Of a DNA stretch of 64,000 bases, positions 37,601 to 46,573 are shown piece after piece. Position numbers and translations under genes: made by a program. The stretch is taken from positions 27,311,083 through 27,375,082 of the forward strand of contig NC_084671.1 of assembly GCF_028389875.1 (NCBI RefSeq), written 5' to 3'. The notes under the pieces are model-generated. The model did no database searches. It was not told the origin of the DNA and was given only the letters and a program-made list of their open reading frames with translations. Each line of letters starts with the position of its first letter. The stretch's first letter is position 1. This DNA comes from Rhea pennata (lineage: Eukaryota; Chordata; Aves; Rheiformes; Rheidae).

Positions 37601-40600
37601 ACTGCAACTCTTTCACCAAAATAATTCAGCTAACGGAGGCATGTTTTCCATATGAATATGCAGTTTCTGCAGACACAAAGAATATTGCCTAAGAATTTTT
37701 GTGCAGAGCAACAAGAGTGCTCAATGCTTTGTAAATACCTGAGAGTAAATTATTTCCCTAGGCTGAATGGCGAGAAGAAGTGAAGAAACATTTTGAGAAA
37801 ATTAAAAGTGAAGGGACTTGTATCCACCGGCTAGATGAAGAATTGATTCGTCGTCGAAGAGAAGAGCTCAGGTTTGTTGACAGTCTTTTATGACGACTGC
37901 TTGCTTTTCCCATTCAGCCTGTTCTTCTCTTGGTTAAGTGGACCCGGCTCCCTCAGACTCCTCTCACAGGGTATGTACTCTAACCTCTTGACCATCTTGG
38001 AGTCTGTCTTCTGCTGCGGGCCCCAAAACAGGTCTCGGTATGTCTGGTGGCATGAATTCAGGCAGATGAAATTCCTCCTGAATCCAGAAGCTGAAGTTCC
38101 TGCTGACATGTTCTAGGTCTTAACTAATCCAAAGAAAGTAGACAGTTCTTATTTCCAGAGAAGTGAGCACACTCCTAATTTGTCAGTCCACCTAAATTAT
38201 TTTGAATATGAGACCTACTTAAAAATGAAAGCAGAAAGTTTATTTAAGAAAGCAGAGCGAGGTCTCTTCCTTGCTATAAATCTGCAAGTATAGTTGTGAA
38301 AAAGAGAGGTAAAATACCAAGTAGTGGTTCTTTGTCAGACTTGAGGAAAAACTAAAAGAAACCTCATTCAGCCAGTTTAACATAATCGTGGATCAGTGTT
38401 ACTTAGCCCTAGGAACCTTTCGAAGGCTACATCTTTGCACCTTGCTTCAGCATTTCTTATAAAACCATGCTGCTATTTATGAAATACAAATGGATGACTT
38501 TTTCTTTAGAAGCTGGCTTGACCTCTTCTCTATTCTGTGCAAACAGAATGTCAGCGCTTGGCTGAAGGGCCTGTGGGTGCACGTGAGGCATCTGCAGCTT
38601 CGCTAGTGAAAAGTGTTGCCACTTCAAGACTGCTAAATGTTTTCTAAATCATATTGTGGTTCGTTCACTGTATCATACTCTTGATTTTTTCATTCACTAC
38701 CCGGAGTCCACACACAATGTAATATAGGTGGCAAACTTGACATTTAGAAGGCCTTATTCTAAACTACCTGTGCTTTTCCTTGTTCTCCTCTCTTGGTCCA
38801 GGGCCAGCAGACTGTGGAATACTGATTTTTCTTTTCTCTTTTGCAGGCATGCGTTGGATATCCGTGAACACTACGAGAGGAAGCTGGAGCGAGCCAACAA
38901 CTTATACATGGAGCTCAGTGCTATTATGCTGCAGCTGGAGGTCCGTGAGAAGGAGCTCATAAAGTATGTATCTCTGGGCAGAATGGCATACCACATGCAT
39001 GGCAGCATGCATAGAGGAGAATAAACCAGTGCTTCGTATCTAAATTGCATGGTCGTACTTGCAGATTTAGTTTCCACTGACATGCTTCCAGGGCTAAAGA
39101 AAGGGCCAGCAGGGAGGGAGAGGGAGAGAGAAGCCTGTTAAGGGCACATGGCAGTTTGCAGTAGTCTATTCTTATCTTTACCCAGCATTTACCAACTGAG
39201 AGAAAAGTACCTTTCCCATTTGGCATTGGTATCTGCTGTTGGCCCCTTTGTAGAGAGAAACGCAGTGCTGTTTCTGGACTGTGCGCCAGGGCAGTGTTCC
39301 AACTGCCTGATCTCTGCAGAGAGAATTTAGAAAATAACTAGGTCCTTTCCCAGAAAAGCATGTCATGTTGCACCCAGCTGTAGCTGTGAAACAGGCACGC
39401 AGTGTGTTCATGTGGAGCTGCGTTTCTGTCCAACAGGAGCTGCAATTAGATAAGAGAGGAGAGAACTTATCTGGGCTTTTTCTTCCCCAATGTTTCAGGA
39501 GGGAACAAGCAGTGGAGAAGAAGTATCCTGGGACTTACAAACGCCATCCAGTCAGACCAATAATCCACCCCAACACAGTTGAGAAGCTGATGAAGAGGAA
39601 GGGGGTCTCCCATAAACCAGGCAGCCAGACTAAACGGTAAGAAGTAACAACCCGGTTGCCAGGAAGCAACTGCAGATCCGCACGGAGTTGAGCAGGCAGC
39701 TTACATCTCTTTGAGACTGACAACTTGGGACAGGCTGAAGGAATGTTCTCTCCTGAGCCTGGTCTGATCCTCAAGGCATGAATCTTGCCTTTCCTTCTAC
39801 CTGGAGAATTCTCTGGAACCACTAAGTCCATAGAAATTTTTCAAGGTGGTGATGCTCTGGCAGGAGGTGTCTGAGGCATTTCCTGAATTGCTTACAGTCC
39901 AAGCAAGCAGCAGTTAGCTCGTCCTTGACTTGGATGTTAGTAAGCAGAACAAGAGATTGTGGAAATCAGCCAGTCCTCAGGGAGGATGGATTTGTTGCTT
40001 GGGAATTAAATTGGGATTCAAGATGTGTGAATTCTTTGTCCTTTCAGCTCTTTCCTCTCTGCGTGACTTTCAGAAAGTGAGATACTGCTGGGTTTTTCAA
40101 AGGAGTTGTGTATCTCCCTCCTCCCCTTTCTAGGGTTTCTAGTTGCTGATTAACAGTGAATAATTACTTTTGAATTAATATTCATATATGCATCTGAAAT
40201 GAGCAGGCTGACATCGTCAGCAAATTGGGACCCTGTTGGGCTGAGCATCATATACGCATATGCTAAGAGACGTGCCCTACACCAAGGTCTTAGACATAGG
40301 AGGGAGCTATTTTGGGAGTAGATGATCAAAGTAAGGGTGAAAGAAAGGAGGAGAGTGTGTGTGTGTGTGTGTCAAATACTGGCAAGGGCAACAAGAAAGC
40401 AGTGCGGGGCATGATTGGCTGAACAGAAGGGATGTTGAGTGGAGAGATCAAAAGAAACTGATGGCAGAAGTCAAGCCTCCAAAGGGGAGGGAGGCCTGTA
40501 GATTATAGAAAGCAGAGTCTGCTTATGGCTACAGTTGCCTCTTCGTCCTGGCTCCAAGCTGATGTCCTTGCTCAGTTCTTAGTTCTTGGTTTAATGTTAA

Positions 40601-43600
40601 ACTTCTGATTGTGTCTCAGGCCAGATCTGCTGAAGTCAGAGGGCATACCCAGCACAGAAGCAGCATCCAATGGTTCGCCACTCTCAGGAAGTCCCAAAAT
40701 GTCAACACCGAGCGGCAAAAGTCGCTACCGCAGTAAGCCACGTCACCGCCGAGGGAACAGCAAAGGCAGCTACAATGATTTTGCAGGGATCTTGAAAAAC
40801 CAGCCAATGCATGATGATGCACCCCCACCACCTCCTCATAATCATTCTCATCACCCCGGTCTACAGCAGCAACATGGCCAAGGCCATCCCCAGGGCCATC
40901 ACTCACGGCTTCATGCCCATGGACAAGATATTGCCAACTGCGCAAACAACTTAAGGTACTTTGGCCCCGCAGCAGCGCTGCGGAGCCCTCTCAGTAACCA
41001 TGCGCAAAGGCGGATGTCTGGTTCCAGTCCTGATCTCATCTCTGCTGCAATGGAAGCAGATTGCCGGAGGAATCTGGAGAGCAGTGAAAACAAAGCTGAT
41101 CATTGGGAGTGTTGCAAAACAGATCCTTATAATTCCTGTCTTCAGTGCAGGCAAGAGAATAGTGGTCAGGTACCGATGTCATCTCTTGAAACGGGGATCG
41201 ACCATTCTCAGTCACCAACTTGTGTTTCCCTCTATGAAAATGCACAGTTCATTGAGAAGATGGAGGAAGAGGGCTTCAGCAGCAGTAAGTCGGCATCAGC
41301 CCTAGGCACTCCCCAGCACATGGCTTCTTCAGTGCTACCTTGCAAAACAAGACCCGTTCAGAAGGTAAGGATGGTATTGTGGTTGGTGAGCACTGCTAAT
41401 AGTGGAGGTTAACAATTGTGTTTTTGTTAAGGCTCTATTTTATGTTAGCTGTAATTTAGCCAGTTTTTGTTTCAACTGAACTTAGTCTGGCAGAGTTTTG
41501 TTGCTGAAATAGCCTCAAAATGTTTTCAAGCCTTTCTCAAAGGTCCATGTTAAACACCTTGCACCAGTTTCATTCAGAAATTCTGTAGCGCTGCTGTGAT
41601 TTGGATCACAAATACAATCATTGCAGAAGCCTTGGGGACATGCCTTTTGTGGCTCCTGCCAGAACCTAGCCCCCTTGCTGGAAAGTCATAGTTCTTACGT
41701 GAAGATCTGTTAGCTTAGCAGCTAAGCAAGGAGTACACTCTGACCTGGCGCTGCAAGGTCAAAACAAAGTCCCTCAAGAAAGTGTTCCTCCTTAGTGGGG
41801 AGGAACAGTTGTAGAGAGATGAAGTTCCTTTTTATTCCAGCTGCTTCTATCCAGGTGGTGAGAGTAGAAGCAGGAACCAGTCTGAGTGGAGTGCAAAGAG
41901 CAGAGAAACTGGGCCTGGGTGGAAAAGTGCAAGAAAGAGGATGAATACCAGAACCTTCAATTTGTTCTAGGCTTTGGCCCTGGAATGAAGGAGGATGAGC
42001 CCATGGGCATGGGGTAAGATAGAGGCTGATTCTGAAGTGTGAATCAGGAGTTGGCAACTTAGATGGGACAAGATTGGGCTGGAAAAAACAAGACTGTGAA
42101 GTCTGGGATTGAATGGAAGGAGGAGAATGAAAGGCTGTGCTCACTGAAGTAGAAGATGAGACAAAACTCACATTTGCTAGTTAATGAAACCCACCAAAAA
42201 GCCATCCCCCGTCCTGCTTTATGATGGCTTCATGTAGAAGAGGTTGAAGTGGTGAAGCTAGGAGTGCTAAATCAGCTCAGTTTATGTGGGTTTAGTTGTG
42301 ATCCCAATTACTTGGTTAGCTTCTGTAAAAATCTAGAAAATTATGTATGTAGTGCCTTCTGAAAGTACTCCAGTGTATTTTGAAGTTAAGCACTCCAAAC
42401 TTAGGAATGACAGCATTAATACCACCTGAAATAATCCCCCTTTAAAAAAAAGTCACTGTCAGTTCTCATTGTTAAATAAGTTCTTTTCTCATCTGGACTG
42501 TTGCAGCCTGTCAGCACAGTGACTTCGTGCTAGAAAACCAATGGGAAGCCATGTAGTTGCATATTTGTTCTTTTACAAATGTGAAATCATCATTCTTGTC
42601 CTTTCTTCGTGCCAGAGCGGTGATGACTCCTCAGAAGAGGAAGAGGGAGAAGTAGACAGTGAAGTGGAGTTTCCTCGTCGACAAAGGTAAAGGGTAAATT
42701 CACTCTAATCTTAGGTGGGACAAAACTCAGAAAGAGAACTGTCCTAGCAACTGCATGGCAGCGTCGAAACTGTGGAAGATGCTAGCAAAAGATTCAGCGT
42801 GTCCCATCCATCATCCTCAGGGATCCTGCATATTGACTTGCTGTTTTCAGCCTGTTCAGAGATGTTCTCTCTAGCACAAATTCTCTCTCGCAGGCTGTTT
42901 GCAACACAGCTTGGTCACACTTGGTTAGCAAGGGTTAATATTATTCAGTCTGTAAAAATAAACTGCTGCATCTTTGTCACCAGCATCAGCCCTATTGGAT
43001 GTTGGTAGCCTTTGTCGACTCTTTCAGATGTTTTTTATTAGCCGTTGCTGCAAGGGGCTGACTCCAGCACCTTTGTGGTGGGATTCAGGAAGGATTCAAG
43101 AGCAAGGTGACAATATAGCAGATTAAATTTGATGTTTCTTATAGAATAATAGACTCCAGGAACAGTTCCAACCTCAGCATACATGATAATGGGCTTTACA
43201 GTCCTGTGCTCAGCCAAGAGATTATGGCATTGTTGCAGTAGCTTTATGGAAACAGCTGCTTGACATGCAGGAATGATGCAGCGGGCAGATAGGTTAAGGT
43301 CTGTTATGAAAGGAGTAGAGAACAGAATAAAACCTCATCTACTGTTGTATGCATCCATGGTACACCCATAGCTTGAATCGTAAATGTCATCTTGGTTGCC
43401 CCAGCTCAAAGAACGTGGTAGAGTTTGAAAAGGATGGTTAGAGATGGCTTCCAGAGAAGAAATTAAATGGATTAGCAGTCTTTTGTCTAGAAAGAGGAGA
43501 GGGTGTAATGGAGATCCACGAAATTGTGAATTATGCAGAGGAACTCAAAAAGGAACAATTCCTCATGTTTGTACTAAGTACAGCTAGTGAATCAAGCAGT

Positions 43601-45843
43601 GGATTTAATATGAAAAAAGGAAGTGCTTTCTCCATCCAGAACTTTGACAAATGCAGAGCTCATTGTCAAGGAATGCTGTGGAAGTAAAAATATAAACAGA
43701 TAACAAGTGTTAAATTTATGGAGGGTAGATCAATCAGTGGCTGTTAAACACTGTAGTGCCGGTTCAGTCTTCAGCTCAGGAAGTCAGATCTGCTGATTGC
43801 TGCAAAGCACTAGGATGTGCCAGGAGAAAGCAGGCACTGTCTGCACACCCTGTTCTCAATTTTCCTGATTATTTCAGGAAAATGGACTGATAAAAGAGGA
43901 ATATGCTTCAGGGAAGATCAGCTGGTGTGAACGTGTGCCAGAGAAGACAGAGTAAGACAGATGAAATTAAAGCTGTGCTTCTTAAACTGAGTTATTCAAA
44001 AGGTGGTAGGTTCCCTTAGCTCCAAAATGTGATGAGTAACCCTACACGTGGCAGTGCTCTTGCCGCCTGCCTTGTGGATAAGTTAGGACTTGGCAGTTGC
44101 AGATGTATACTTATGGCAGGAAGAGGCACTTGGAGAGTTGGAGAGCCTTTCCTATGGACAGGACCTGTTCTGGTCAGTCAAAGACACTTCTGGGAGGACC
44201 ATGCACTTCTGGGAGGACCGTGCCCTTGACACAGTATGGATAAGCAGCTAGACAGCATTGCATGCCCTGTGCAGGTAGGGACACCGGGACTGAGCTGTTC
44301 AGTATCCACTCTGTGTTCAGTGCACTGCTAATGTTGTGAGAGTTTTGACTGTGATTCAAGATGTCTTGAGAGAAAGCTGTCTTTCACCCTTGCTGCACAC
44401 CAGAAACAGCGTTCTTTGTGTTTGAACGGTAGCACTGTGCTGGTTTGCCAACTGATTCTGCATGTGTGCAGCAGTGGGAGACCTTCCCACTGAGAAGCTG
44501 TAACTTCTCCAGCCAGCAGCGGGCTCCTGGGGAGAGGTTCACCCAGGGTTGAGCAGGCACCATGAGTGGGGTCAGTCAAGGCCAGCAAACTCTGGGTGCA
44601 ATAGGCAGGGGGAGCCTAACAGCACACTGGAAATTGCTTTCTGTTTGCAATCAGAGGCACTGTGATACAAGCTGAACCACTCTCCTGGTTTGCAGACCTC
44701 ACCGCTGCATTAGTAGCTGCCAGTCCTACTCAACCTTCAGCTCGGAGAACTTTTCTGTGTCGGATGGAGAGGAGGGGAACACAAGCGACCATTCAAACAG
44801 TCCGGATGAGCTGGCTGCCAAGCTAGAAGACGAGCTGGCAGAGAAGCTGGAGGACATGTTATCTCAGACTCCAGAGATCCCCATTGAAATCTCCACCCAG
44901 TCTGATGGGCTTTCAGACAAAGAGTGCGCTGTGCGGAGAGTCAAGACCCAGATGTCTCTGGGCAAACTTTGTGCAGAGGAGCACAGCAGTGAGGTGAGTT
45001 GTGTGCTTAACAATTCCTGCTTCCTTCTATCTGATGATGACGATAAAGTAATAATAATAAAAAAAAAACCACAAAGAAATCCAAGGGCCAGAAAGCTGGA
45101 ACACTGCCTAGGAGACTGTGTGGTAGATGGACTACAGTGAGGGGACTGCTTAAATACTTGGTCTTTCTCATACTAGGCCAAATGAATAGACAAAATAAGA
45201 CCTAATTTACTGCTCAGGCCGAGTGAGATATTGAGAGGCCAGCAGATCTGCAGTTGCATTAAGGGGGATAAAAAGTAGCAGGTAAAGTAGATAATGAAAT
45301 GGAAGGAATATAAGTATTTTCTTCTCAGACCCATCTGTCAGCCTTGCTGACAGACCTGAAATGATTTTCTTCCTTTTACTACCTTGCCAGCTTTTGGCAG
45401 TGGGGAGGACAAAGGCTTCTGCACCATCTTTTGGTACCTCTGTCTGTTTGTTGATGGTGCAGATTGCTTTCTACCCTAGAAGTGTCCTGTGAAGCATTTC
45501 AGTAACCAAACGCTGCCACAGAAAGCCTGAAGTGGAGTGACCGACTATCATGCTTTCCGCCAGCCCCTCCTCTGGGGGAGGAAAGAGACCTTTGGTAGGA
45601 TGTGTGCTGCTGGCATCTGTGTGCCACTGACCTCATGCCGGTGGTGACCTTTCCCTGTCTCCTGTTACGGACTGGGATAACGTGGTTGATCTGCGGTGCA
45701 GGAAAACTTCTCAGAACATTTCCTTTCCTTTTGCTTTGCAGAACCCAGCGCAGTTTGGAGAATCAGACTGTGACTCTTCCGAGGGGGAGTGTTCTGATGC
45801 CACGGTCAGGACCAATAAGCCCTGCAGCTCTGCTACTTGGTAA
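21534..45843 (+). CDS. MAP3K13: Mitogen-activated protein kinase kinase kinase 13 (leucine zipper-bearing kinase, LZK), 13 coding exons
   Basis: A Ser/Thr kinase of the mixed-lineage/DLK group that phosphorylates MKK4/MKK7 and drives JNK (and p38) signalling in the cytoplasm. It is important in neuronal injury responses. Joining 13 exons gives 955 residues without a break; the human protein has 966. Order: a variable N-terminus; a glycine-rich pre-kinase patch (about 130-160); a kinase domain (about 171-412) with GSGAQG loop (178-183), VAIKK lysine K198, HRD aspartate D282 and DFG 300-302; a double leucine zipper (about 430-504); a basic segment; a His/Gln/Pro-rich region (about 615-651); an acidic [10 protein letters not shown] stretch (about 806-815); the SDGLSD hexapeptide (892-897); and a conserved C-terminus ending SSATW. 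Start chosen at 21,534 by Kozak context and match to the family N-terminus. It converges on TMEM41A. Identity is very secure; MAP3K12 (DLK) is the nearest alternative but has a different C-terminus. Confidence 0.97.
22018..29543 (+). other. MAP3K13: MAP3K13 intron after coding exon 1
   Basis: 7.5 kb, with donor GTAAGC and an AG acceptor at 29,542-29,543. Holds a (TG)n(TA)n repeat at 22,562-22,624 and a C-rich run near 23,676-23,690. No other gene is recognised. Open frames of up to 205 codons (27,945-28,562 minus) show no domain and no conservation that I can recognise. Confidence 0.8.
22562..22624. repeat. (TG)n(TA)n microsatellite
   Basis: About 21 bases of TG repeat running straight into about 42 bases of TA repeat with one interruption, read directly. 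It lies in the MAP3K13 intron 0.54 kb downstream of coding exon 1. Alternating purine-pyrimidine DNA of this kind is prone to Z-DNA and cruciform formation and to length polymorphism. Confidence 0.95.
29544..29727 (+). CDS. MAP3K13: MAP3K13 coding exon 2 (residues 162-223), N-lobe of kinase
   Basis: Acceptor AG 29,542-29,543 and donor GTAGGT at 29,728. Encodes the start of the kinase domain: the glycine-rich loop GSGAQG and the ATP-anchoring lysine in VAIKK (codon 29,651-29,653), then the alphaC region. Ends after two bases of codon 223. Confidence 0.96.
29728..30201 (+). other. MAP3K13: MAP3K13 intron (474 bases)
   Basis: Donor GTAGGT, and acceptor TTTGACAG ending at 30,201. Nothing else is recognised. 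Confidence 0.9.
30202..30393 (+). CDS. MAP3K13: MAP3K13 coding exon 3 (residues 223-287), catalytic loop
   Basis: Encodes the hinge (IIMEYCAHG), the alphaE helix and the catalytic loop HRDLKSPN. The catalytic aspartate codon is at 30,377-30,379. Donor GTGAGT at 30,394. The Asn of the loop is split across the junction with the next exon. Confidence 0.96.
30394..31576 (+). other. MAP3K13: MAP3K13 intron (1.18 kb)
   Basis: Contains a C16-type run near 30,473-30,489 close to the donor. Ends with a TTTCCAG acceptor. No other feature is recognised. Confidence 0.85.
31577..31735 (+). CDS. MAP3K13: MAP3K13 coding exon 4 (residues 287-340), activation segment
   Basis: Encodes VKISDFGTS (magnesium-binding DFG), the activation loop with Ser/Thr residues (SDKSTKMSF) and the APE motif (WMAPEVI). 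Acceptor AG 31,575-31,576 and donor GTGAGT at 31,736. Confidence 0.96.
31736..35255 (+). other. MAP3K13: MAP3K13 intron (3.5 kb)
   Basis: Donor GTGAGT, acceptor ATCAG ending at 35,255. A short A run lies near 33,836. No gene or clear transposon is recognised. Confidence 0.85.
35256..35414 (+). CDS. MAP3K13: MAP3K13 coding exon 5 (residues 340-393), C-lobe
   Basis: Encodes [17 protein letters not shown], the alphaF helix and following C-lobe of the kinase, ending LMRQTW with the Trp split at the junction. Donor GTAAGA at 35,415. Confidence 0.96.
35415..36727 (+). other. MAP3K13: MAP3K13 intron (1.3 kb)
   Basis: Contains a G9-type run at about 35,731-35,739. Ends with a GTTCCAG acceptor. Nothing else is recognised. 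Confidence 0.85.
36728..36836 (+). CDS. MAP3K13: MAP3K13 coding exon 6 (residues 393-429), end of kinase domain
   Basis: Encodes [19 protein letters not shown], the kinase subdomain XI with its conserved Arg, and the linker to the zipper (ETYFKSQ). Donor GTAACT at 36,837. Ends on a complete codon. Confidence 0.95.
36837..37761 (+). other. MAP3K13: MAP3K13 intron (925 bases)
   Basis: Donor GTAACT, acceptor CCCTAG ending at 37,761. Nothing else is recognised. Confidence 0.85.
37762..37871 (+). CDS. MAP3K13: MAP3K13 coding exon 7 (residues 430-466), first leucine zipper
   Basis: Encodes [18 protein letters not shown] and [15 protein letters not shown], a charged helix that forms the first zipper and mediates homodimerisation in this family. 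The donor is the less usual GTTTGT at 37,872. Confidence 0.95.
37872..38846 (+). other. MAP3K13: MAP3K13 intron (975 bases)
   Basis: Donor GTTTGT, good polypyrimidine tract and acceptor TTGCAG ending at 38,846. Nothing else is recognised. Confidence 0.85.
38847..38963 (+). CDS. MAP3K13: MAP3K13 coding exon 8 (residues 466-505), second leucine zipper
   Basis: Encodes [20 protein letters not shown] and the following [17 protein letters not shown] heptad series. The hydrophobic spacing fits a coiled coil. Donor GTATGT at 38,964. Confidence 0.95.
38964..39498 (+). other. MAP3K13: MAP3K13 intron (535 bases)
   Basis: Donor GTATGT, acceptor TTTCAG ending at 39,498. Nothing else is recognised. Confidence 0.85.
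39499..39636 (+). CDS. MAP3K13: MAP3K13 coding exon 9 (residues 505-551)
   Basis: Encodes [20 protein letters not shown], the conserved basic stretch after the zippers, ending with a Lys/Arg-rich [10 protein letters not shown] block. Donor GTAAGA at 39,637. Confidence 0.95.
39637..40619 (+). other. MAP3K13: MAP3K13 intron (983 bases)
   Basis: Contains a short (GT)8-9 repeat at about 40,355-40,372. Ends with a TGTCTCAG acceptor. Nothing else is recognised. Confidence 0.85.
40620..41364 (+). CDS. MAP3K13: MAP3K13 coding exon 10 (residues 551-799), disordered regulatory region
   Basis: The largest coding exon. It carries [20 protein letters not shown] (basic, phosphorylatable), a Pro/His/Gln-rich low-complexity region at 40,810-40,920 with about 11 His in 37 residues, the conserved [20 protein letters not shown] block, then a poorly conserved Cys- and Ser-rich stretch. 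Donor GTAAGG at 41,365. Confidence 0.94.
41365..42615 (+). other. MAP3K13: MAP3K13 intron (1.25 kb)
   Basis: Donor GTAAGG, acceptor GCCAG ending at 42,615. A 149-codon minus-strand open frame at 41,722-42,171 has no recognisable domain. Nothing else is seen. Confidence 0.85.
42616..42686 (+). CDS. MAP3K13: MAP3K13 coding exon 11 (residues 800-823), acidic stretch
   Basis: A 71-base exon encoding [20 protein letters not shown] and RRQR, a conserved acidic block that ends in a basic patch. Donor GTAAAG at 42,687, a weaker match to consensus. Confidence 0.94.
43340..43870 (+). mobile_element. CR1/L3-type LINE 3' end, sense orientation
   Basis: The order of blocks follows the CR1/L3 LINE 3' region closely: tggttgccccagctcaaag, agagtttgaaaaggat, a gagggtgtaatggagatc block, ttaatatgaaaaaaggaagt, gagctcattgtcaagg, and tggagggtagatcaatcag followed by the 3' UTR-like tail. 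The ORF is not intact. Divergence suggests an old insertion. The family was recognised from memory of consensus phrases. Boundaries are approximate and the element may start as early as 43,140. Confidence 0.7.
44185..44222 (+). repeat. 19-base tandem duplication
   Basis: Two adjacent copies of cacttctgggaggaccatg that differ at one base, in an intron of MAP3K13. Seen directly. Confidence 0.9.
44696..44993 (+). CDS. MAP3K13: MAP3K13 coding exon 12 (residues 823-922), Ca2+-responsive hexapeptide
   Basis: Encodes [20 protein letters not shown], an acidic helical segment (two ELA/AEKLED repeats), then SDGLSD (codons 44,901-44,918) and the [12 protein letters not shown] block. SDGLSD is the motif reported to give Ca2+-dependent regulation in C. 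elegans DLK-1 and to be kept in MAP3K13. Donor GTGAGT at 44,994. Confidence 0.95.
44994..45741 (+). other. MAP3K13: MAP3K13 last intron (748 bases)
   Basis: Donor GTGAGT, acceptor TTTGCAG ending at 45,741. Has a small ATA/A-rich tract near 45,047-45,068. Nothing else is recognised. Confidence 0.85.
45742..45843 (+). CDS. MAP3K13: MAP3K13 coding exon 13 (residues 923-955 and stop)
   Basis: Encodes [20 protein letters not shown] and the conserved terminal SSATW, followed by TAA at 45,841-45,843. Acceptor AG 45,740-45,741. Confidence 0.95.
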   Translation, partial: NPAQFGESDCDSSEGECSDATVRTNKPCSSATW

Positions 45844-46154
45844 TACAGATCTCCCCAAAGCTTCCTGATACTGGCATTTTGATTTCCCTGAGATTCCACT
45901 TCATTCCCCTTCACTACACTTTACAGGAAGAGAAGATGCTTCTCCTTCCCACCCCAGGAGTGATTTGCAATAACCCGAATCTCTGGAAAATGTCCAAATG
46001 AAATTAATTCTCTTTGAGCATTTCAATCAAGAATGGCAGGGATGTATTTTATTGAATAATCTAGTTACTGTAACATGGATATTTATTTTTTTGACATTTT
46101 AACACTTTTTACTGTAAAGAGTGGATTGTATTTATAGACACACAGACTTGTTGC

Positions 46155-46183
46155 AAAAAAAAACAAAACAAAAACAAAAAAAA
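46155..46183 (+). repeat. A-rich tract in MAP3K13 3' UTR
   Basis: A run of A interrupted by single C bases, directly visible. In the mRNA it could pair with the U run about 370 bases downstream. Confidence 0.9.
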
Positions 46184-46544
46184 GTTCAGAAAGCAAGCAC
46201 ATTACAGAGAAACATCCTGGGAGTCCTACCTGGACAGCATTGTGTACAAATGCGGGGGATTCTCTTGCTGCTTTCACAGGGGACCAGGCCTCTTGGCCCT
46301 GAAGATTGGCAAACAGATCAAGAAAACAAAACCACTCAGTCTTATCAAATGAGGAAGCATATAAAGACCTTACTACAAGGTAACCTGTGAACAAAGCATC
46401 TTCAATATAACCAGCTGGGTCATTTTTAATCAGAAGGTGGACACGTTCCTGGAGAAAATTGGTACTGAGGTGCTAACATCCAGGGTCTTCTGAGTCAACA
46501 CATCCCCAGGAATGTAATAGTGGGTTTTGTTTTAAGGGTTTTTA

Positions 46545-46573
46545 GTTTTTTGTTTTTTTTTTTTTTTTTTTTT
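46545..46573 (+). repeat. Long T run in MAP3K13 3' UTR
   Basis: Five T, one G, then T to 46,573 including about 21 consecutive T. Directly visible, and U-rich in the mRNA. Confidence 0.9.

Larger units (their letters stand above)
42687..44695 (+). other. MAP3K13: MAP3K13 intron (2.0 kb)
   Basis: Contains the CR1/L3 element described separately and a 19-base tandem duplication at 44,185-44,222. Ends with a TTTGCAG acceptor. Confidence 0.85.
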
